This document shows positions 46,595 to 56,113 of a stretch of 64,000 bases of DNA, one piece after another; the first letter of the stretch is position 1; each line of letters begins with the position of its first letter. The notes beneath the pieces were generated by a model. That model searched no databases. It was given only the letters and a program-made list of their open reading frames with translations, and had not been told where the DNA came from. The translations under genes were made by a program, and so were the position numbers. This stretch comes from Epibacterium ulvae. Lineage in GTDB: Bacteria > Pseudomonadota > Alphaproteobacteria > Rhodobacterales > Rhodobacteraceae. Location of the stretch: NCBI RefSeq assembly GCF_900102795.1, contig NZ_FMWG01000002.1:372001-436000 (forward strand), in the 5' to 3' direction.

Positions 46595-47439
46595 TGATGC
46601 TTGTTATATGTGCTGTCATTGTCTGGGCTGCGGGCTGGTGGATGAATGTGCGTCTGGCCAATGGTCGTTATGCGAACCAACGTTGGGTTCAGCTTTTGGT
46701 GCCTGCAATATTTGGTGCGACGTTGCTGCTGATCTGGGAGCTTTTGGTGCGAGGACTTCAGGTGCCGCTTGTGATCTTGCCTGCACCGTCTCTGATTGCG
46801 GCACGGTTTGGAGAGAGCCTTGATCTGTTATGGGCTGATTTTGTGCAAACGATCCTGAAAGGGGCCTTGGGAGGGTATCTTATCGGGTGTGGAGCGGCGT
46901 TTGTGATGGCGATTTTGGTAGATCGCAGCGACTTCCTGCGGCGCGGGCTTTTGCCTGTCGGGAATTTTGTCGCGGCACTGCCGATTGTTGGAACCGCCCC
47001 TATTCTGGTGATGTGGTTTGGCTTTGACTGGCAGTCGAAAGCGGCTGTGGTGGTTGTGATGGTATTTTTCCCAATGCTTGTGAACACGGTTGCAGGCCTG
47101 CGTGAAACCTCTGTTTTGCAACGAGACCTGATGCAGACTTATGCGGCATCATATGGGCAGAGCTTTCTCAAATTGCGGTTGCCTGCGGCGCTCCCTTTCA
47201 TCTTTAACGGGTTGAAAATCTCCACAACACTCGCCTTAATCGGCGCAATTGTTGCTGAGTTTTTTGGCTCGCCAACGGTGGGAATGGGGTTTCGGATCTC
47301 GACCAGCGTCGGTCAGCTTGCCTTGGATATGGTCTGGGCTGAAATCGTCGTCGCGGCTTTGGCTGGATCACTGTTCTATGGGCTGGTTGCTTTGATAGAA
47401 AAGCGATCCACCTTTTGGCATCCCTCTCAGCGAGGGTAG
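46594..47439 (+). CDS. ABC transporter permease, second of a pair
   Basis: The protein has 281 residues, beginning MMLVICAVIVWAAGWWM at ATG 46594 in the TAATG overlap, with GGGGG upstream. A longer frame from 46330 lies inside the first permease gene. The core includes FVQTILKGALGGYLIG and the EAA-like loop in YAASYGQSFLKLRLPAALPFIFNGL, similar to its neighbour. Two distinct permeases instead of one are a feature of this cluster type. The C-terminus is a positively charged tail. Confidence 0.9.
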   Translation: MMLVICAVIVWAAGWWMNVRLANGRYANQRWVQLLVPAIFGATLLLIWELLVRGLQVPLVILPAPSLIAARFGESLDLLWADFVQTILKGALGGYLIGCGAAFVMAILVDRSDFLRRGLLPVGNFVAALPIVGTAPILVMWFGFDWQSKAAVVVVMVFFPMLVNTVAGLRETSVLQRDLMQTYAASYGQSFLKLRLPAALPFIFNGLKISTTLALIGAIVAEFFGSPTVGMGFRISTSVGQLALDMVWAEIVVAALAGSLFYGLVALIEKRSTFWHPSQRG

Positions 47440-47450
47440 AAATTGAATAT

Positions 47451-47472
47451 GCGCCTTTCCTCAAAAGGGCGC
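47451..47472 (+). terminator. Possible hairpin between permease and binding-protein genes
   Basis: GCGCCTTT pairs imperfectly with AAAGGGCGC (one unpaired base). There is no U tract. It may be an mRNA processing or stability element within the operon. Confidence 0.4.
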
Positions 47473-47571
47473 GTGTTTAGTCGGTTCTGTCTTTTGTGAC
47501 TGGCAGCAAATAGCTGGCGCAAAAAGGGAACAAGAAATGTGTTTTGATCAACTCAACAGGGAGTTACGACC

Positions 47572-48558
47572 ATGAAAACGATTATTGCAGCCGCTGGCGC
47601 AGCAATGACTCTTGCAGGTGCGGGCTATGCCTCGGATGAGGTCACGCTGCAGCTTAAATGGGTCACGCAATCGCAATTTGCGGGCTACTATGTGGCGCTG
47701 GATCAGGGGTTCTACGAAGAAGAAGATCTTGATGTGACCATTCTGCCAGGTGGTCCAGATATTGCCCCAACACAGGTGATTGCAGGCGGCGGCGCGGATG
47801 TCACAGTTGAATGGATGCCTGCGGCACTTGCTGCGCGTGAAAAGGGCTTGCCACTTGTGAATATTGCGCAGCCGTTTAAATCCTCGGGCATGATGCTGAC
47901 CTGCTGGAAAGACACGGGCATTGCTGCTCCTGCGGATCTGGCAGATCGCACGCTTGGTGTCTGGTTCTTTGGCAATGAGTTCCCCTTCATGAGCTGGATG
48001 AGCAAGCTGGGCATCTCGGTTGATGGCAAAGGCGACGCGGGCGTGGAAGTTCTGAAACAGGGCTTTAATGTTGATCCACTCTTGCAGCGTCAGGCAGATT
48101 GTATCTCCACGATGACTTACAATGAGTACTGGCAGGTGATTGATGCCGGTGTTGGTGCGGATGAGCTGGTGACTTTCAAATACGAAGACCAAGGCGTTGC
48201 GACGCTTGAAGATGGTCTTTACGTGCTGGAAGCGAACTTGGATAACCCTGAATTCGTCGGCAAGATGGAGCGCTTTGTGCGTGCGTCTATGAAGGGTTGG
48301 AAATGGGCGGAAGAAAACCCAGATGATGCGGCTGAGATCGTATTGGACAATGACGCATCCGGCGCGCAGACCGAAAGCCACCAGAAACGCATGATGGGTG
48401 AAATTGCCAAGCTCACTGCGGGCAGCAACGGCGCACTGGATGTCGCCGACTACGAGCGCACAGTCACAACCCTTCTGGGCGGTGGTTCTGATCCTGTGAT
48501 CACAAAAGCACCAGAAGGTGCTTGGACCCACGCAATCACAGATGCTGCATTGAAGTAA
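47572..48558 (+). CDS. NMT1/THI5-like substrate-binding protein
   Basis: The protein has 328 residues with a signal peptide ending near GAGYA-SD. The N-terminal VTLQLKWVTQSQFAGYYVALDQGFYEEE is the ThiY/NMT1 fold signature, in which an aromatic and a histidine or tyrosine bind a pyrimidine ring in homologues. A strong GGGAG site precedes the ATG. Together with its operon partners, the predicted ligand is a pyrimidine catabolite or pyrimidine base. This is inference; binding residues were not modelled. Confidence 0.88.
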   Translation: MKTIIAAAGAAMTLAGAGYASDEVTLQLKWVTQSQFAGYYVALDQGFYEEEDLDVTILPGGPDIAPTQVIAGGGADVTVEWMPAALAAREKGLPLVNIAQPFKSSGMMLTCWKDTGIAAPADLADRTLGVWFFGNEFPFMSWMSKLGISVDGKGDAGVEVLKQGFNVDPLLQRQADCISTMTYNEYWQVIDAGVGADELVTFKYEDQGVATLEDGLYVLEANLDNPEFVGKMERFVRASMKGWKWAEENPDDAAEIVLDNDASGAQTESHQKRMMGEIAKLTAGSNGALDVADYERTVTTLLGGGSDPVITKAPEGAWTHAITDAALK

Positions 48559-48594
48559 CTTCAAGCGTCTGTGGGATAAACCTTCAGAGAGAAT

Positions 48595-48626
48595 GGCCAC
48601 CGGATAATCTCTGGTGGTCTTTTTTG
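48595..48626 (+). terminator. Terminator of the pyrimidine-catabolic/transport operon
   Basis: GGCCACCGG pairs with CTGGTGGTC (two G-T pairs) around a 7-base loop and is followed by TTTTTT. It lies 37 bases after the binding-protein stop. Confidence 0.88.
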
Positions 48627-48640
48627 TGCAAGTTGATCTT

Positions 48641-49102
48641 CTATCGCTTAGTTTCTTGCAGTAGTGGCGGAAGACGTAAGGGAACCGGGCTCGATTTTAC
48701 AATTGAGGTATGTGTTGTGGCGATACGACCGAAGGGTTCAAGGAACGGGTCCAACTCTGTGATACTTTTTAACAGCACACGGGCAATGAAGCCGTCTTCG
48801 CCAGTGACTTTATCACATTGCACAATTTGGTCTGATTGCTGAATTTTCTGTTCGAGTATGTGACGTTTGCCCGGTAATGGACGAAACCGGACCAGAGCTT
48901 CAAGTGTGTAGCCAAGAGCTGCCGGTGAAATCTGTACCGTGAAACAGTCGATTACACCGCGATCCTGCAACCGGCGTACGCGTTCGCGAATAGTTGGTGG
49001 AGAAACGTTCAATGTTGTCGCTAGATCTGACCAACTTACTCTTGCGTCCTGGGCCAGCGCGTTAAGAAGTGCATAATCAATTTCATCAAAGAGTGTTTTC
49101 AT
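48641..49102 (-). CDS. Lrp/AsnC family transcriptional regulator
   Basis: The protein has 153 residues: an N-terminal helix-turn-helix (DYALLNALAQDARVSWSDLATTLNVSPPTIRERVRRLQDRG region) and a C-terminal ligand-binding RAM domain. It is divergent from a LysE-family exporter gene (129 bases between starts), a common arrangement in which the Lrp-type protein senses an amino acid and controls the exporter. It is convergent with the pyrimidine transporter operon. Confidence 0.9.
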   Translation of the reverse strand: MKTLFDEIDYALLNALAQDARVSWSDLATTLNVSPPTIRERVRRLQDRGVIDCFTVQISPAALGYTLEALVRFRPLPGKRHILEQKIQQSDQIVQCDKVTGEDGFIARVLLKSITELDPFLEPFGRIATTHTSIVKSSPVPLRLPPLLQETKR

Positions 49103-49231
49103 TTGAAAGCTACTTCCAGAGCTATGTTTAGTTTTCGTCGCAAATGCAGTTTAAAGCTTTTATTTGAGAAAGGACGCTGATGCAGTGGTCCTTTAATGTC
49201 TAGCCAACTCTGATATGACAAAGGGCAGGCA

Positions 49232-49849
49232 ATGACATTAAGTTTGTGGATCTATTTTACCGCGGTTTCTGTTGTAAACATTATCACACCAGGGCCTGCC
49301 AATCTGAATACTGTTCAGCGCGCGCTACAGTTGGGGGCAGCGCGCGTTTTTCCTACTATTTTGGGGAATACGGTGGGGTTGGCAATTGGGGGGTGCTTTT
49401 GCGCAAGTGGAGCCGCCGCTGTTCTTCTTACGACAGATGGGTATTTTGCATTGTGGTCGTACCTCGGAATTGCTTATTTGGTGTGGCTTGCAGTTAAGCT
49501 CCTACTTTCGTGCGAGAGTATCGTTTTAGACCGGCAATCATTTGAAGTTGTCTCTGCAAAATCTTTGTTCATAGAAGCGATAGTGCTTGCAGTTTCGAAC
49601 CCAAAAGCATTGCTGTTCTATATAGCTCTATTTCCACAAGTCTTAAATTTCGACAAGCCAATCTGGCCACAGGCCAGCATCCTTATTGTGACCTATTGTT
49701 TGCTGTCTATCCTATCTTTGAGTAGTTATGCGGGTCTTGCAGACCGGATGCGGATTTATTTCGCCGACCCAATTCGTTACACGCGTTTTAGGCAGCTATC
49801 GGGAACTATTCTGTTGGTTTTTTGTATCACGCTTGCGTTGGAGTTGTAG
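49232..49849 (+). CDS. LysE/RhtB-family amino acid exporter
   Basis: The protein has 205 residues with six hydrophobic segments. The N-terminal family motif NIITPGPANLNTVQRALQLG and the central SNPKALLFYIALFPQ are characteristic. It predicts export of amino acids or their derivatives across the inner membrane, regulated by the divergent Lrp-type protein. AGGGCAGG precedes the ATG. Codon use is AT-richer than its neighbours. Confidence 0.88.
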   Translation: MTLSLWIYFTAVSVVNIITPGPANLNTVQRALQLGAARVFPTILGNTVGLAIGGCFCASGAAAVLLTTDGYFALWSYLGIAYLVWLAVKLLLSCESIVLDRQSFEVVSAKSLFIEAIVLAVSNPKALLFYIALFPQVLNFDKPIWPQASILIVTYCLLSILSLSSYAGLADRMRIYFADPIRYTRFRQLSGTILLVFCITLALEL

Positions 49850-49858
49850 CCGAGAGTG

Positions 49859-49892
49859 AGGAAGAGCAAACCGATGTGATTTGCCCTTCCTT
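49859..49892. terminator. Hairpin between convergent lysE and acs genes
   Basis: AGGAAGAGCAAA pairs with TTTGCCCTTCCT (one mismatch) around a 9-base loop. It lies 10 bases after lysE and just beyond the acs stop on the other strand, so it may act in both directions; the T runs are weak. Confidence 0.6.
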
Positions 49893-49902
49893 AAAATCAA
49901 TA

Positions 49903-51858
49903 TTATGTCTCTGCGCGGTTAGCGATTAGGTCGTCGACCACCGATGGATCTGCGAGGGTTGAGGTATCGCCCAATGCGCCATAGTCGTTTTCTGCTATTT
50001 TACGCAGGATGCGGCGCATGATTTTCCCGGATCGAGTTTTGGGAAGGCCCGGTGCCCATTGGATCACATCTGGCGATGCAATCGGGCCAATTTCAGACCG
50101 CACCCATGTGCGCAGTTCTTTACGCAGCTCTTCTGATGGGGTTTCGCCATTCATCAAAGTCACATAGCAGTAGATGCCCTGTCCTTTGATATCATGTGGG
50201 TATCCCACCACGGCAGCTTCAGCCACGGTGGCATGGGCGACCAGAGCGCTTTCGACTTCGGCCGTGCCCATACGGTGGCCTGAGACGTTGATCACATCAT
50301 CCACACGTCCCGTGATCCAGTAATCCCCATCCGCGTCACGTCGGCAGCCGTCACCGGTAAAGTAGTAGCCTTTGTAATCGGAAAAGTAGGTTTTCTCAAA
50401 CCGATCATGATCTCCCCAGACTGTACGCATCTGACCAGGCCAGCTGTCTTTAATGCACAAGACACCTTCAACGTCATTACCCGTGATTTCATCTCCGCTG
50501 GCGGGGTCTAACACCACTGGCTCTATCCCAAAGAAAGGTTTCATCGCCGATCCGGGTTTTGTGGCATGTGCGCCGGGCAGGGGGGTCATCAGATGGCCAC
50601 CGGTTTCCGTCTGCCACCATGTGTCCACGATGGGGCAGCGTCCGCCGCCGACAATGTCATTGTACCAGGTCCAGGCTTCGGGATTGATCGGCTCTCCAAC
50701 CGTACCCAGCAAACGCAAAGAGGACAGATCACATTTTTCTACAAATTCATTACCCTGTCCCATAAGAGCGCGAATTGCAGTGGGGGCGGTGTAGAATTGA
50801 TTCACTTTGTGTTTTTCACAGACCTGCCAGAACCGGCTGGCATCCGGGTAGGTGGGCACCCCTTCAAACATCACGGTTGTCGCGCCATTGGCTAAGGGGC
50901 CATAGACGATATAGCTGTGGCCCGTAACCCATCCTACATCAGCAGTACACCAGTAGACGTCGCCGTCGTGATAATCGAAGGTCACTTCTTGTGTCAGGCT
51001 CGCATAGACCAGATAGCCGCCCGTGGTATGCACAACCCCTTTGGGTTGACCGGTTGATCCAGAGGTGTAGAGGATAAACAACGGATCTTCTGCGTTCATT
51101 TCAGCAGGCGTATGGGTGAGGTTCGCGCCTTCAGACAGTTTTGAGTAATCGCGATCCCGTGCGTCATTCCATGGAACATCGCCACCAGTGCGACGCACGA
51201 CCAGACATTGCACGGCGTCCGCGCATTGTGAGAGCGCCGCGTCTGCATTTGTTTTGAGTGGCGTTTTTTTGCCTCCGCGCGGTGCCTCATCTGCAGTGAT
51301 TACCAGTTTGGCGTCGCAGCCGTTGATCCGAGCGGCAAGTGCATCGGGCGAAAAGCCTGCAAAAACGATTGAATGTATCGCGCCCACACGCGCGCAGGCG
51401 AGCATCGCATAGGCGGCCTCGGGGATCATAGGCATATAGATAACCACCCGATCGCCTTTTGAAACGCCAAGTGTTTCCAGAACATTTGCCATTTTGCAGA
51501 CTGACGTGTGCAGATCCTTGTAGGTGATGTGTTGGGCTGGATCTTTGGGATCATCTGGCTCCCAAATAATCGCGGTTTGATCACCGCGTTTTGCGAGATG
51601 ACGATCAACGCAATTGGCTGCGACGTTCAGCGTGCCGTCTGCATACCATTTGATACCCACATTGCCAAAATCATATGAGACGTCTTTGACTTGTGTGAAA
51701 GGCTTGATCCAATCAACGCGCTTGCCTTGTTCGCGCCAGAAGCCTTCTGGATCCTCTATGGAAGCTGCATAAAGCACGTCGTATTTTGCGGCATCTACAT
51801 GGGCATTTTGAACGAAATCTTCAGTGGGTGTATAGGTGCTTGGCGGTGTTGGCGTCAT
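49903..51858 (-). CDS. acs: Acetate--CoA ligase (acetyl-CoA synthetase)
   Basis: The protein has 651 residues, full length for Acs. Motifs: the P-loop [22 protein letters not shown], the hinge [15 protein letters not shown], and the C-terminal [13 protein letters not shown] whose lysine is the known acetylation site that switches the enzyme off. It activates acetate to acetyl-CoA through acetyl-AMP. It has a strong ribosome site (GGGAGGA) and no operon partner. Confidence 0.97.
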   Translation of the reverse strand: MTPTPPSTYTPTEDFVQNAHVDAAKYDVLYAASIEDPEGFWREQGKRVDWIKPFTQVKDVSYDFGNVGIKWYADGTLNVAANCVDRHLAKRGDQTAIIWEPDDPKDPAQHITYKDLHTSVCKMANVLETLGVSKGDRVVIYMPMIPEAAYAMLACARVGAIHSIVFAGFSPDALAARINGCDAKLVITADEAPRGGKKTPLKTNADAALSQCADAVQCLVVRRTGGDVPWNDARDRDYSKLSEGANLTHTPAEMNAEDPLFILYTSGSTGQPKGVVHTTGGYLVYASLTQEVTFDYHDGDVYWCTADVGWVTGHSYIVYGPLANGATTVMFEGVPTYPDASRFWQVCEKHKVNQFYTAPTAIRALMGQGNEFVEKCDLSSLRLLGTVGEPINPEAWTWYNDIVGGGRCPIVDTWWQTETGGHLMTPLPGAHATKPGSAMKPFFGIEPVVLDPASGDEITGNDVEGVLCIKDSWPGQMRTVWGDHDRFEKTYFSDYKGYYFTGDGCRRDADGDYWITGRVDDVINVSGHRMGTAEVESALVAHATVAEAAVVGYPHDIKGQGIYCYVTLMNGETPSEELRKELRTWVRSEIGPIASPDVIQWAPGLPKTRSGKIMRRILRKIAENDYGALGDTSTLADPSVVDDLIANRAET

Positions 51859-52047
51859 GGTGTCCTCCCAGATCCGGCCGTGCTTTCCAGATCAAAGCCT
51901 ATTGGGCGATCTGGATAACGAAATCCTTCTATGGGGATCATAGAGGGCTTGGAGCGGATGTGAATAAGCTTCTGAAAAATATGATTTTGTCTGTGAAGGA
52001 ATTTCACATCGCTTGAGAGGTCTGTAAAGGATTTTACGGATTGCCAG

Positions 52048-52785
52048 TTAGGTGTGGTTACGTGTCAATTTCTGACAGCCTTTGTCCACGACTACATGCA
52101 AAATCAAGGTAAACACTGCCAATACGATGAGCGCGGCAAACATCAAATCTATCTTGGCACGCCCATTTGCCAAAAGCATCAGATATCCAAGCCCTTTGGA
52201 GGCACCGACCCATTCGCCAATGATCGCGCCGATTGGGGCATAGACGGCCGCCAAGCGTAACCCGGAGGCAAAGCCGGGCAGCGCAGCTGGAATGCGGATC
52301 AACCACATCACGCGCCAATAGCTGCCCCCCATGACGCGTGCTTGTTCCATCCATCCTGCAGGGGTGCGCATCAAGGCGTCAAAAAAGGCTGACGTTACCG
52401 GAAAGAAGATAATCAGCAAAGCCATCGCGACTTTTGACAGCAGCCCATAGCCGAGCCAGAGCGTCAGCAGTGGAGCCAGTGCAAATACTGGGATTGTCTG
52501 ACTGAACACCAGCAGTGGCCGGACAAAGTGACGTGCAAGCTGCGAGGCCGTGAGCCAGACCGCAGTCACCGCCCCGATAGAAGCCCCAAGCACCAGCCCT
52601 AGCAAGACTTCAAGCCCCGTTACTATCGCATGTTCTGCTAAAAGGGCACGACTGTGCCATAGGGTTTGTGCGACTTTTGAGGGAGGTGGCAGTAGGAACG
52701 CAGGTAGATCTCCGAATGTGACGAGGCTTTGCCACAAGATCAGAAACATTAGGATGAGCGCAGTGATATGTTTGAGCCGGTTCAT
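52048..52785 (-). CDS. thiX: HMP/thiamine-precursor ABC transporter permease ThiX
   Basis: The protein has 245 residues, a BPD-type permease with about six helices and the EAA-type loop in ARVMGGSYWRVMWLIRIPAALPGFASGL. By position after thiZ and with ThiY, it is the membrane component of the ThiXYZ importer for hydroxymethylpyrimidine precursors. It overlaps thiZ by 4 bases and is the last gene of the thi operon. Confidence 0.88.
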   Translation of the reverse strand: MNRLKHITALILMFLILWQSLVTFGDLPAFLLPPPSKVAQTLWHSRALLAEHAIVTGLEVLLGLVLGASIGAVTAVWLTASQLARHFVRPLLVFSQTIPVFALAPLLTLWLGYGLLSKVAMALLIIFFPVTSAFFDALMRTPAGWMEQARVMGGSYWRVMWLIRIPAALPGFASGLRLAAVYAPIGAIIGEWVGASKGLGYLMLLANGRAKIDLMFAALIVLAVFTLILHVVVDKGCQKLTRNHT

Positions 52786-53507
52786 CTGCGCTCCATCAGC
52801 AAGCGGTGCAACTGCCCCTGAAGATCCAGCGTTTCTGTACTGTCATACATGCGCGGTATCGATGTGGCCGGAGCTGGAATATCAGTGATGCCGGTTTCTG
52901 TCATGACAAGGATTTGATGCCCGAGGCGTGCAGCCTCGCCGGGATCATGTGTGACATGTAAAACGGTGCGCCCTGCCAGCGTTTCTGCGGCAAGATCCTG
53001 CATCTCGGCGCGGGTGCGTGCATCAAGCGCGGAAAAAGGTTCGTCTAATAAGACAACTGGCCGGTCCTCCATCAGGGTCCGTGCCAGAGCAACGCGTTGA
53101 CGTTGCCCACCGGACAATTCTGAAGGACGTTTGTGAATATGCGCCTCTAAACCGACACGCGCCAAGAGCGTTTCAGCTTTTGCAAAATCGGGGCGCGTGC
53201 CCCGGATACGCGCGCCCAGGGTCACGTTCTGTCTAAGATCCAGCCAAGGCATCAAAAGATCTTCCTGAGCCATCAGCGCAACGCAATTTGATAAGGATGT
53301 ACCGTCCTTACCGCCAAACGTTCCGTCTAGGGTGACGGCCTCTCCCAATCCGGCAAACAGCCGCAAGAGCGTGCTTTTCCCCACACCAGATGGCCCAAGG
53401 AGGCAGGTCCATTGCCCCGGCAAGGCCTCAAAGATGACAGGGCCAAAGATCAGTGTTTCGCCAATTTTTGCCGTGCCTGAAAGATATAGGCCGGGCGGCG
53501 CGCTCAA
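52782..53507 (-). CDS. thiZ: HMP/thiamine-precursor ABC transporter ATPase ThiZ
   Basis: The protein has 241 residues from a TTG at 53507, 8 bases after the tenA stop. The open frame reaches ATG 53642, but that would overlap tenA by 128 bases. The TTG start gives a sensible N-terminus (LSAPPGLYLSGTAKIG). Motifs: Walker A GPSGVGKST, signature ELSGGQRQRVALART, Walker B VVLLDEPFSALDA. No good ribosome site is visible, so translation may depend on coupling from tenA. The start is the least certain part. Confidence 0.85.
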   Translation of the reverse strand: MSAPPGLYLSGTAKIGETLIFGPVIFEALPGQWTCLLGPSGVGKSTLLRLFAGLGEAVTLDGTFGGKDGTSLSNCVALMAQEDLLMPWLDLRQNVTLGARIRGTRPDFAKAETLLARVGLEAHIHKRPSELSGGQRQRVALARTLMEDRPVVLLDEPFSALDARTRAEMQDLAAETLAGRTVLHVTHDPGEAARLGHQILVMTETGITDIPAPATSIPRMYDSTETLDLQGQLHRLLMERR

Positions 53508-53514
53508 TCCAGCA

Positions 53515-54192
53515 TCATGGGGCGAGGCCCATGTCCCAAAACCCAACCTCAAGGCGGGTTGCAGTGGTGAACCGTGCACAAAGCGCGTCCCAACGCGGGC
53601 TGTTTTCAGGGTGATCTCCCAATCGGAGTCTGACGGCGGCATCTAAAAGATCCGCAACCGCATGGCAGGCGGATTGGTACTCTGCGCCAGCATAGGTGGC
53701 GATCCAATCGGCATAGGGTGTTTCACCTGCTTCCGCCTGAAGGCGCATCCCGATTTCACCATATCCCATCACACATGGGGCGAGGGCGGCCAGAAGGTCC
53801 AGAAAGTCGCCCGAGTGACCTGCATCCAACACATAGCGCGTATAGGCCAAGTTCTCAGTGCGTTCTTCGGCGCGGGCCAGCTCTTCTTCGGAAATGCCAG
53901 CCTCGGCACAGATGCCGATATGCAGTTTGATCTCTTCATCAATCAAGGCATTGACGGTGGCGGCACAGAGCCGCATTTCCTCGATTGTTTCAGCCTTGGT
54001 CACGGCCAGTGCCCAAGCGCGGGAGAAATGGATCAGAAAGATATAATCCTGCACGAGATAGTGTAGAAAAGCTGCGCGCGGCAATGTGCCGTCGCGCATT
54101 CCTTGTACAAAGGCGTGATGGGTGTAGGCGGTCCAGGTCTCCCCAGCCGCCGCGCGCCATCTGCTGAATGTCGCTCCGTAGTCTGGCATCAT
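53515..54192 (-). CDS. tenA: Thiaminase II / aminopyrimidine aminohydrolase TenA
   Basis: The protein has 225 residues (ATG 54192 or 54189; the latter overlaps the thiY stop by 4 bases). It matches the all-helical TenA family: FLHYLVQDYIFLIHFSRAWA and LAPCVMGYGEIGMRL, the latter holding the active-site cysteine. It converts the amino-pyrimidine breakdown product of thiamine to HMP, feeding ThiD. Its place between thiY and thiZ supports a salvage role. Confidence 0.92.
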   Translation of the reverse strand: MMPDYGATFSRWRAAAGETWTAYTHHAFVQGMRDGTLPRAAFLHYLVQDYIFLIHFSRAWALAVTKAETIEEMRLCAATVNALIDEEIKLHIGICAEAGISEEELARAEERTENLAYTRYVLDAGHSGDFLDLLAALAPCVMGYGEIGMRLQAEAGETPYADWIATYAGAEYQSACHAVADLLDAAVRLRLGDHPENSPRWDALCARFTTATRLEVGFWDMGLAP

Positions 54193-55124
54193 TCGGCCAG
54201 ATCCACAGCCAGATCAGAGACCGCTTTGATCTCATCAATCAGGCCAGAGTCGTGTAGGAAGGCTTCAAAACGTTGGTAGCGCCCTTCATCCAAGGCTTCC
54301 GGGCGCAGGGCAAAACGCGGTAATGTATCTGCCCATGCCATTTCATTCAGCTGATCTTGTAGCTCAGGTGAGGTGCCTGAAAAGATCTCCCAGCTTTTTT
54401 GCGGATGGTTTACAATATACTGGGTGGCTTTTTCTGTTGCAGCCATGAAGCGGCGCAGCATGTCTGTGTCCATGGTTTCAGGGTTAGCGACATAGATCAG
54501 TTCGTCATAAGACGGCAGGCCTTCTTCTTCGATATAGAAGCACTTGCCGCCGACACCTTCGATTTCCATCTGGTTCAGTTCAAAGTTGCGGAACGCCCCG
54601 ATCACAGCATCCACTTGGCCAGACATCAATGATGGTGAGAGAGACCAGTTCACGTTGACCAGTTCGATGTCGTCCATAGACACACCATGGGTGCCCAGAA
54701 CGGATCCCAGCAGCGCCTCTTCGACGCCAGCGACGGAAAAGCCGATCTTTTTACCTTTCAGGTCGGAAATATTCTGAATGGGGCCATCTTCCAGAACCAA
54801 AAGGCAGTTCAGCGGGGTGGCAACCAGTGTCCCGACGCGTTTTAGCGGTAGACCTTCGGCAACTTGCAAATGCAGTTGGGGTTGGTAGGAAATCGCCAGA
54901 TCTGCGCGACCAGCAGCAGCCATTTTGGGTGGGTCCGCGGGGTCCGCGGGCGCAATCACTTCAACCTCAAGATCCTGCTCGGCGAAATAGCCGTTTTCCT
55001 GCGCGATAATGATCGGGCCATGGTCCGGGTTGACAAACCAATCCAGAATAAGGGTCATTTCATCCGCCGCAAAAGCGGGCGTTGCTGCCATCAGCGTAGC
55101 AGCTGTGATGAGAGATTTGGTCAT
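54189..55124 (-). CDS. thiY: HMP/thiamine-precursor binding protein ThiY
   Basis: The protein has 311 residues from ATG 55124, which overlaps the thiF stop as ATGA; the frame to 55241 is not needed. The signal peptide ends near TPAFA-AD. The NMT1-like fold starts MTLILDWFVNPDHGPIIIAQ, typical of ThiY, which binds the formylaminopyrimidine salvaged from degraded thiamine. It is a paralogue in fold of the binding protein at 47572-48558. Confidence 0.9.
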   Translation of the reverse strand: MTKSLITAATLMAATPAFAADEMTLILDWFVNPDHGPIIIAQENGYFAEQDLEVEVIAPADPADPPKMAAAGRADLAISYQPQLHLQVAEGLPLKRVGTLVATPLNCLLVLEDGPIQNISDLKGKKIGFSVAGVEEALLGSVLGTHGVSMDDIELVNVNWSLSPSLMSGQVDAVIGAFRNFELNQMEIEGVGGKCFYIEEEGLPSYDELIYVANPETMDTDMLRRFMAATEKATQYIVNHPQKSWEIFSGTSPELQDQLNEMAWADTLPRFALRPEALDEGRYQRFEAFLHDSGLIDEIKAVSDLAVDLAE

Positions 55125-56113
55125 GAGTGTTCTCCGTGTTGGTCGCTTTGATCGCCGAGCGCCACAAGAGCGACCGGGCCTGCGTGTTGTTGTGAAAGAT
55201 GCTCTGCCGCTGCCCAAGCCCGTAGACCGGACCTGCAACACAGCACAATGCGCGTTTTCGCGTCTGCTTTTGGGGGATTTTCCGCAATGTCTTCAACTGT
55301 GCGTCGCTGAGCCGTTACATGGGCTAAAGGCCCTTCTTCCGGGCGGCGCAGATCAATGATCAGATCCGTGTCATCTATGGTTTGGGCACTGATAAAGCTT
55401 GGTCGGTATTCGGGTTCAGGAGCGGTATCAAATCTAAACCCGCCAAACCGAAAGCCGGTTCCTTCAAAGGTGATCAATTGGCCAAGCGGCGAAGGAGACT
55501 GCCCCGTAAGCACGCTGATTGCCATCTGCGCCTGCAAGGTTGCGATGATGCCGACAATGGGGCCCAAAACGCCTAAGGTCGCACATGTGCCAGATGCGCG
55601 GGGTAGGTCAGGGAACACAGCCCGTAACGAGGGGGCACCTGCACAAAACCCGCCGACATAGCCGCCCATCTCAACAACAGATGCGCTGATCAGCGGTATG
55701 TTGCGTTTGCCGCAAATATCGGATGCGATGTAACTTGCTGCAAAACTGTCGGCGCAATCGAGTACCAAATCTATGTCGTTGCAAAGATCATGGGCTGTGT
55801 CGGGATCAAAGGGCGCGACATGGGTCTCGATAAGGCACTCAGGATTGCGGGCGGAAAGATGTTTGGCCGCGCTTGTCGCTTTAGAAAGGCCGATGTCGTC
55901 CATAGTGAATAACGTCTGGCGGTGCAGATTGCTAAGATCGACGATATCTGGGTCAGCCAGTTTTATCGTTCCCACGCCTGCAGCTGCAAGATAAGGCAGC
56001 ACTGGTGCCGCCAGACCGCCAGCGCCAATAACCAATAGGCGCGCGTGTCGCAGGGCCTCCTGGCCGTGTGGACCAAATTCTGACACCGCAATTTGACGCG
56101 CGTACCGGCTCAT
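55121..56113 (-). CDS. thiF: ThiF/MoeB-type adenylyltransferase with C-terminal rhodanese domain
   Basis: The protein has 330 residues, started at ATG 56113 in an ATGA overlap with thiE. The N-terminal E1-like domain has the nucleotide loop VIGAGGLAAPVLPYLAAAGVG and the NLHRQTLF segment. The C-terminal rhodanese-like domain has a cysteine loop VLCCRSGLRA. The expected role is adenylation of the ThiS C-terminus and sulfur transfer to form ThiS-thiocarboxylate. Zinc-binding cysteines of the MoeB type are not obvious; only scattered cysteines are seen. Confidence 0.88.
   Translation of the reverse strand: MSRYARQIAVSEFGPHGQEALRHARLLVIGAGGLAAPVLPYLAAAGVGTIKLADPDIVDLSNLHRQTLFTMDDIGLSKATSAAKHLSARNPECLIETHVAPFDPDTAHDLCNDIDLVLDCADSFAASYIASDICGKRNIPLISASVVEMGGYVGGFCAGAPSLRAVFPDLPRASGTCATLGVLGPIVGIIATLQAQMAISVLTGQSPSPLGQLITFEGTGFRFGGFRFDTAPEPEYRPSFISAQTIDDTDLIIDLRRPEEGPLAHVTAQRRTVEDIAENPPKADAKTRIVLCCRSGLRAWAAAEHLSQQHAGPVALVALGDQSDQHGEHS

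Noticed and set aside
47548-48600. 350-codon open frame on the minus strand
   Set aside because: It is antisense to the NMT1-like binding protein gene, which has a signal peptide, family motif and strong ribosome site; the antisense product is rich in Cys/His/Arg typical of shadow frames.
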